Of a DNA stretch of 8,142 bases, positions 5,289 through 8,142 are shown piece after piece (the stretch's first letter is position 1; every line of letters begins with the position of its first letter). The stretch covers positions 1 through 8,142 of the forward strand of contig CATKXA010000041.1 in NCBI GenBank assembly GCA_949840475.1, in the 5' to 3' direction. Made by a program: the position numbers and the translations under genes. Source of the stretch: an uncultured Thermoanaerobacterales bacterium. GTDB taxonomy: Bacteria; Bacillota; Clostridia; Christensenellales; UBA1242. The notes below the pieces were generated by a model. That model had not been told where the DNA came from and made no database searches. It saw nothing but the letters and a program-made list of their open reading frames with translations.

Positions 5289-5903
5289 ATGCAAATTTAT
5301 AAAAACATAAAGAATGTTAAATCAAGTGGCACAGCAAGTAAAAATGTAGTAATTTTTTCTGGCAAAAAATTAAAACTTTTTAGCTGTGTTTTTGTTTGTG
5401 TTTTATCCTTTGCGATAATGGGTTTTTCGCTTAGTGATTTCAGTCTTTCTGCTGAAATAAGACAGATTACCTCATATTGGTCGCCAAATTTAGAAGGGCT
5501 TGGAAAGCTTAAATTTGTAAGTAATGATGAAACAATAGAGGAGGCAATGGCGAGCATATATGAGCTGGCTTTGCCTTTTGACAATACATATTTTAGTGAG
5601 GTTTCTGCTGGGGAATTTGAAGCTAATGGACTCGGCTCTGTTGTGGTCAAGTGCTGTTTGCCAGGAAAAGTTACCAAGGTCGAAACTGAAAACAATTTAA
5701 GAACTGTTTATATTTCTCATAAAAGAGGTCTGGTTTCTGTTTATTCAAATTTAGACAATGTGGGTGTAAAAGAAGGCGATAAGGTAGAAAAGAACCATGC
5801 AATAGGCGTTAGCTTGCAGTCTAAAATTCATTTCAAAGTACTATTCAAAAACAAGCTTTTGGCAGGTCTTACAGTAAAGAACGGAGAACTGACATTCATG
5901 TAG
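5289..5903 (+). CDS. SpoIVFA-like membrane protein with degenerate LytM/M23 domain
   Basis: This 204-residue protein has a basic N terminus and one membrane helix at about 29-49 (KLFSCVFVCVLSFAIMGFSL). After a linker comes a C-terminal LytM/M23-like beta domain: LPGKVTKV, VYISHKRGLVSVYSNL (141-155), VGVKEGDKVEKNHAIG and KIHFKVLFKNKLL (179-191). This follows the M23 fold pattern, but the zinc ligands are gone: no HxxxD segment, K-I-H in place of HxH, and YSNL in place of YxHL. It is therefore probably not a peptidase. SpoIVFA of Bacillus has the same plan (one helix, degenerate M23 domain, about 260 residues). It anchors and inhibits SpoIVFB until SpoIVB cuts it. The position after minD and just before an M50 protease gene supports this role. 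The start ATG has AGAGGT 5 nt upstream. A SpoIIQ-like scaffold is the alternative. Confidence 0.65.
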   Translation: MQIYKNIKNVKSSGTASKNVVIFSGKKLKLFSCVFVCVLSFAIMGFSLSDFSLSAEIRQITSYWSPNLEGLGKLKFVSNDETIEEAMASIYELALPFDNTYFSEVSAGEFEANGLGSVVVKCCLPGKVTKVETENNLRTVYISHKRGLVSVYSNLDNVGVKEGDKVEKNHAIGVSLQSKIHFKVLFKNKLLAGLTVKNGELTFM

Positions 5904-5909
5904 TGTATC

Positions 5910-5971
5910 GTCAGACATAATATTGCGAATATAAGATATTATCGAGTATTCAGCAATCTATAATGTCTGAC
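5910..5971 (+). promoter_or_regulatory. Long hairpin between the spoIVFA-like and spoIVFB-like genes, no T run
   Basis: GTCAGACAT (5910-5918) pairs perfectly with ATGTCTGAC (5963-5971). After an internal loop, ATTGC/GCAAT (5922-5926 with 5953-5957) and GAATA/TATTC (5927-5931 with 5947-5951) continue the stem with one bulged A. No T run follows, so it is not a standard terminator. It may be an RNA stability or processing element that sets different levels of the two proteins, or a DNA operator. Confidence 0.55.
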
Positions 5972-6018
5972 ATAGTACTCATGGCTCGCTGTTTTAGCCC
6001 AATATTTAAAGGTTTATC

Positions 6019-6852
6019 ATGAAGAAAAAATTTAAGCCATTGTATTTTAGTATTCATTACTCTTTTATTATTTTAGCAATAGGGAGTATTTTTTTTAATC
6101 TCTTTGGTTTGCTTATTATGTACTTTGTGTGTTTGTGTCTTCATGAAGGGGTGCATGCGTTAGTTGCCAAACGGCTTGGATATAAGCTTTCTAAAATCAA
6201 ACTACTTGCAACAGGGGCGTCGCTTGAGGCATCAAGTGATGAGTTCAGTTTTTCGGACGAAATATACATTGCGATATCTGCACCGCTTTTTAATTTACTT
6301 GTGGCTTTAGGCGTTATGGCTTTTTGGTGGATAATTCCTGAGAGCTATAATTATACGCAAGACCTATGCGTCATTAACTTTGCAATATGTTTTTTTAATT
6401 TACTTCCTATATTTCCGCTGGACGGTGGTAGAGTACTACTTGCAAGCCTTTGTAAAAAGTTACCTAGAAGTAACGCATTAAAGATTGCAAAAACGATTAC
6501 AATTTGTTTTTCTTTTCTACTGTTTTTTATATTTATACTATCTATTTTTATTTCAATAAACTTTAGTTTTGCAATAATGTCAATAACCTTGTTTGTTGGG
6601 GCAATAACTGAGGATAAGAGTGCCACATATAAAAGATACATAAGCTTTGCTAAAAAGAAGGAGCAACTAACAAAAAAGCCACTCGACATTAAATATGTGA
6701 GTGTAAAATATGGCGTATCTGTCTTTAAGCTCATAAAATATATAGATGCTAGACACTACACTATTTTTTTGCTTTTAGATGAAAGTCTAAATGAGGTGGA
6801 AAAAATAACAGAAGGGCAGCTGCTTAAAATGATTGAGCAAAGTCAAAGGTAA
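6019..6852 (+). CDS. spoIVFB: SpoIVFB-like M50 site-2 protease
   Basis: A 277-residue polytopic membrane protein with the M50 (site-2 protease) metal site: H42-E-G-V-H46 inside a membrane helix, and the third ligand in NLLPIFPLDGGR (N127 to R138, D135). Several further helices are seen (about 14-40, 80-105, 114-132 and 157-195). The last 70 residues are soluble and could be a reduced CBS-like domain, as at the C terminus of Bacillus SpoIVFB. Known SpoIVFB cuts pro-sigma-K within the forespore outer membrane of the mother cell; the SpoIVFA-like neighbour would hold it inactive. All catalytic residues are present, so it should be active. The start ATG has only a weak ribosome site (AAAGGT, 5 nt away), and the long hairpin lies upstream, which may keep expression low. 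Family assignment is firm. The sporulation role rests on the gene order; another M50 target is possible. Confidence 0.8.
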   Translation: MKKKFKPLYFSIHYSFIILAIGSIFFNLFGLLIMYFVCLCLHEGVHALVAKRLGYKLSKIKLLATGASLEASSDEFSFSDEIYIAISAPLFNLLVALGVMAFWWIIPESYNYTQDLCVINFAICFFNLLPIFPLDGGRVLLASLCKKLPRSNALKIAKTITICFSFLLFFIFILSIFISINFSFAIMSITLFVGAITEDKSATYKRYISFAKKKEQLTKKPLDIKYVSVKYGVSVFKLIKYIDARHYTIFLLLDESLNEVEKITEGQLLKMIEQSQR

Positions 6853-6865
6853 ATTAATGCGAGCA

Positions 6866-6894
6866 TTGACACGTTTTGGTTATTGTGATACAAT
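6866..6894 (+). promoter_or_regulatory. Near-consensus promoter placing the transcription start on the radical SAM ATG
   Basis: TTGACA (6866-6871), a 17-nt spacer and TACAAT (6889-6894), with an extended -10 TGA at 6886-6888. The expected transcription start is 6900-6902, and the ATG begins at 6902, so the mRNA would be leaderless or nearly so. The promoter starts 14 nt after the stop codon of the spoIVFB-like gene, so the radical SAM gene can be expressed apart from sporulation. Confidence 0.7.
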
Positions 6895-6901
6895 CGTACG
6901 T

Positions 6902-8142
6902 ATGGATAAAAAACTGGTTTCTATGCTAAAGAAAGTGCAAAAGCCGTCACGTTATGTGGGCGGCGAAATTTGCATGCCTCCAATAGATGAGCAAACCAGA
7001 GTTAAATTTTGTTTGTGCTTCCCAGATACCTACGAAGTAGGCATGAGTAATCTTGGGATTAGAATACTTTATCACATGCTTAACGATAGAAAGGGCTACT
7101 GCTGTGAGCGTTGTTTTGCTCCATGGCCTGACTTTGGTAGGCAACTTAAAAAAGAGAAGTATCCGTTGTTTTCGCTTGAAACTAAAACTCCACTAAATAA
7201 GTTTGATTTACTAGGCTTCAGCTTTGGTTATGAGCTTAGTTACACTAATTTTTTGTACATGCTTGACCTCGCTCAAATACCTTTTAGAGCAAAAGACAGG
7301 GACGGAAGCTATCCTCTTATTTACGGTGGTGGGCTTTGTATGTCAAACCCAGAGCCACTTGCTGACTTTTTAGACTTTGCCGTTATTGGCGACGGGGAAA
7401 ATATCACTATTAAAGTTATAGATACTATCATGAAGTGTAAGCTTTCAAAGCTTAGCAAAGAGCAGACACTAGAGCAGCTTTCGCAACTTGAAGGCGTTTA
7501 TGTTCCTAGCAAAGTTAAGGTGGCGTTTAACCATGAGGGGCAGATTAAAGAGCTATCTGGCAAAACTGTTAAGCGTCAAATAATTAGAGATTTAGACAGA
7601 ACTTACTTCCCAACAAAATTGCTTGTTCCAAATGAGCAACCAATCTTTGATAGAGGCATGATTGAAATCATGCGTGGCTGCACAAGAGGTTGTCGCTTTT
7701 GTCAAGCTGGATTTTTGTATAGACCAGCAAGAGAGCGTAGGGTTCAGTCGCTTGTAAGTCATGCGAGAGCACAAATATATAACTGTGGTGTAGAAGAAAT
7801 GGGTGTTTGCTCGCTTTCGACGTCAGACTACTCAAAGCTTCCTGAGCTTATTCAGTTCTTGGACCCGCTATGCAAAGAGGCACATGTTAAACTATCGTTG
7901 CCCTCACTTAGAGTGGATAGTTTTAAAGGCGAGCTTGCAAGCGTTGTTGGTGTGAAAACACTAACCTTTGCTCCAGAGGCTGGAACACAGAGGCTTAGGG
8001 ACATCATCAATAAAAACATCACCGACCAAGACATCAATAGTGCACTTGTTTCGGCTTATCAAAGGGGTGTTAGGTCTGTAAAGCTCTATTTTATGAGCGG
8101 GCTTCCATTTGAAACTGCTAATGACATTATTGGCATTGTTGA
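6902..8142 (+). CDS. TIGR03960-type B12-binding-domain radical SAM protein, N-terminal 413 residues (3' end outside window)
   Basis: The frame is open from 6902 to the window end. An in-frame ATG at 6857, with AAAGGT 6 nt upstream, would add 15 residues. I prefer 6902 because family proteins start close to a KPSRYVGGE-like motif (here residues 14-22) and because of the promoter at 6866. Features in order: FPDTYEVGMSNLG, YGGGLCMSNPEPLADF with GDGE (the B12-binding-like region), then the radical SAM cluster motif CTRGCRFCQAGFLYRPARER with C260, C264 and C267, followed by SLSTSDY, LRVDSF and FAPEAGTQRLRDIINK. This sequence of motifs is that of TIGR03960, a radical SAM family of unknown substrate, usually next to a DUF2344/TIGR03936 partner, ribonuclease G and ribosomal protein genes L21/L27. 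The sequence beyond the window should hold these. The cluster-binding residues are intact. Confidence 0.9.
   Translation, partial: MDKKLVSMLKKVQKPSRYVGGEICMPPIDEQTRVKFCLCFPDTYEVGMSNLGIRILYHMLNDRKGYCCERCFAPWPDFGRQLKKEKYPLFSLETKTPLNKFDLLGFSFGYELSYTNFLYMLDLAQIPFRAKDRDGSYPLIYGGGLCMSNPEPLADFLDFAVIGDGENITIKVIDTIMKCKLSKLSKEQTLEQLSQLEGVYVPSKVKVAFNHEGQIKELSGKTVKRQIIRDLDRTYFPTKLLVPNEQPIFDRGMIEIMRGCTRGCRFCQAGFLYRPARERRVQSLVSHARAQIYNCGVEEMGVCSLSTSDYSKLPELIQFLDPLCKEAHVKLSLPSLRVDSFKGELASVVGVKTLTFAPEAGTQRLRDIINKNITDQDINSALVSAYQRGVRSVKLYFMSGLPFETANDIIGIV

Noticed and set aside
5910..5971. A rho-independent terminator after the spoIVFA-like gene
   Set aside because: The stem is long but no T run follows either arm.
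7592..8037. Minus-strand frames of about 60 codons within the radical SAM gene
   Set aside because: They are antisense to a strongly conserved coding sequence and have no ribosome site or recognisable product.

Overview
The window is AT-rich, uses the standard genetic code, has Shine-Dalgarno sites of the Gram-positive type and contains an endospore gene pair. This points to a spore-forming Firmicute of the class Clostridia, probably an uncultured gut lineage (inference; a BspA-like surface repeat protein fits that habitat). No rRNA, tRNA, CRISPR array or transposase gene is visible.

Layout. Positions 1-717 hold the C-terminal end of a BspA-like leucine-rich-repeat protein, closed by a strong hairpin terminator. 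From 915 to 2435 a monocistronic gene, with its own consensus promoter and a leader hairpin, encodes a Ppx/GppA-like protein. Its phosphate-binding loops are degenerate and its C-terminal HD domain is intact. Positions 2436-3028 carry no convincing gene but are dense in structure: a long inverted repeat, three related bidirectional terminator-like hairpins followed by near-copies of one 24-nt motif, a multi-hairpin element between perfect 13-nt direct repeats, and a 13-bp perfect terminator. A MreB-like gene with degenerate nucleotide-site motifs lies on the minus strand (3029-4033), divergent from minD.

From 4205 to the right edge everything is on the plus strand: minD, a very divergent minE-like gene, a SpoIVFA-like membrane protein with a degenerate LytM/M23 domain, a SpoIVFB-like M50 site-2 protease, and the start of a TIGR03960-type radical SAM protein cut by the window end. 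This matches the Bacillus order mre-min-spoIVFA-spoIVFB-rplU. That order is the main support for naming the two weakly conserved genes, the minE-like and spoIVFA-like ones.

How they work together: MinD and the MinE-like protein would position the division septum, with no minC in view. The SpoIVFA-like and SpoIVFB-like pair would form the membrane complex that activates the late mother-cell sigma factor during sporulation; a possible sigma-E-type promoter overlaps the end of the minE-like gene. The radical SAM gene has a near-consensus promoter whose predicted start point falls on its ATG, so it may be read from a leaderless mRNA.

The points most worth a second look are this possible leaderless or dual start, the 590-bp hairpin array, the direct-repeat-flanked structured element, the two actin/hexokinase-fold proteins with lost active-site loops, and the unusual MinE-like protein. 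I see no clearly new multi-gene system.
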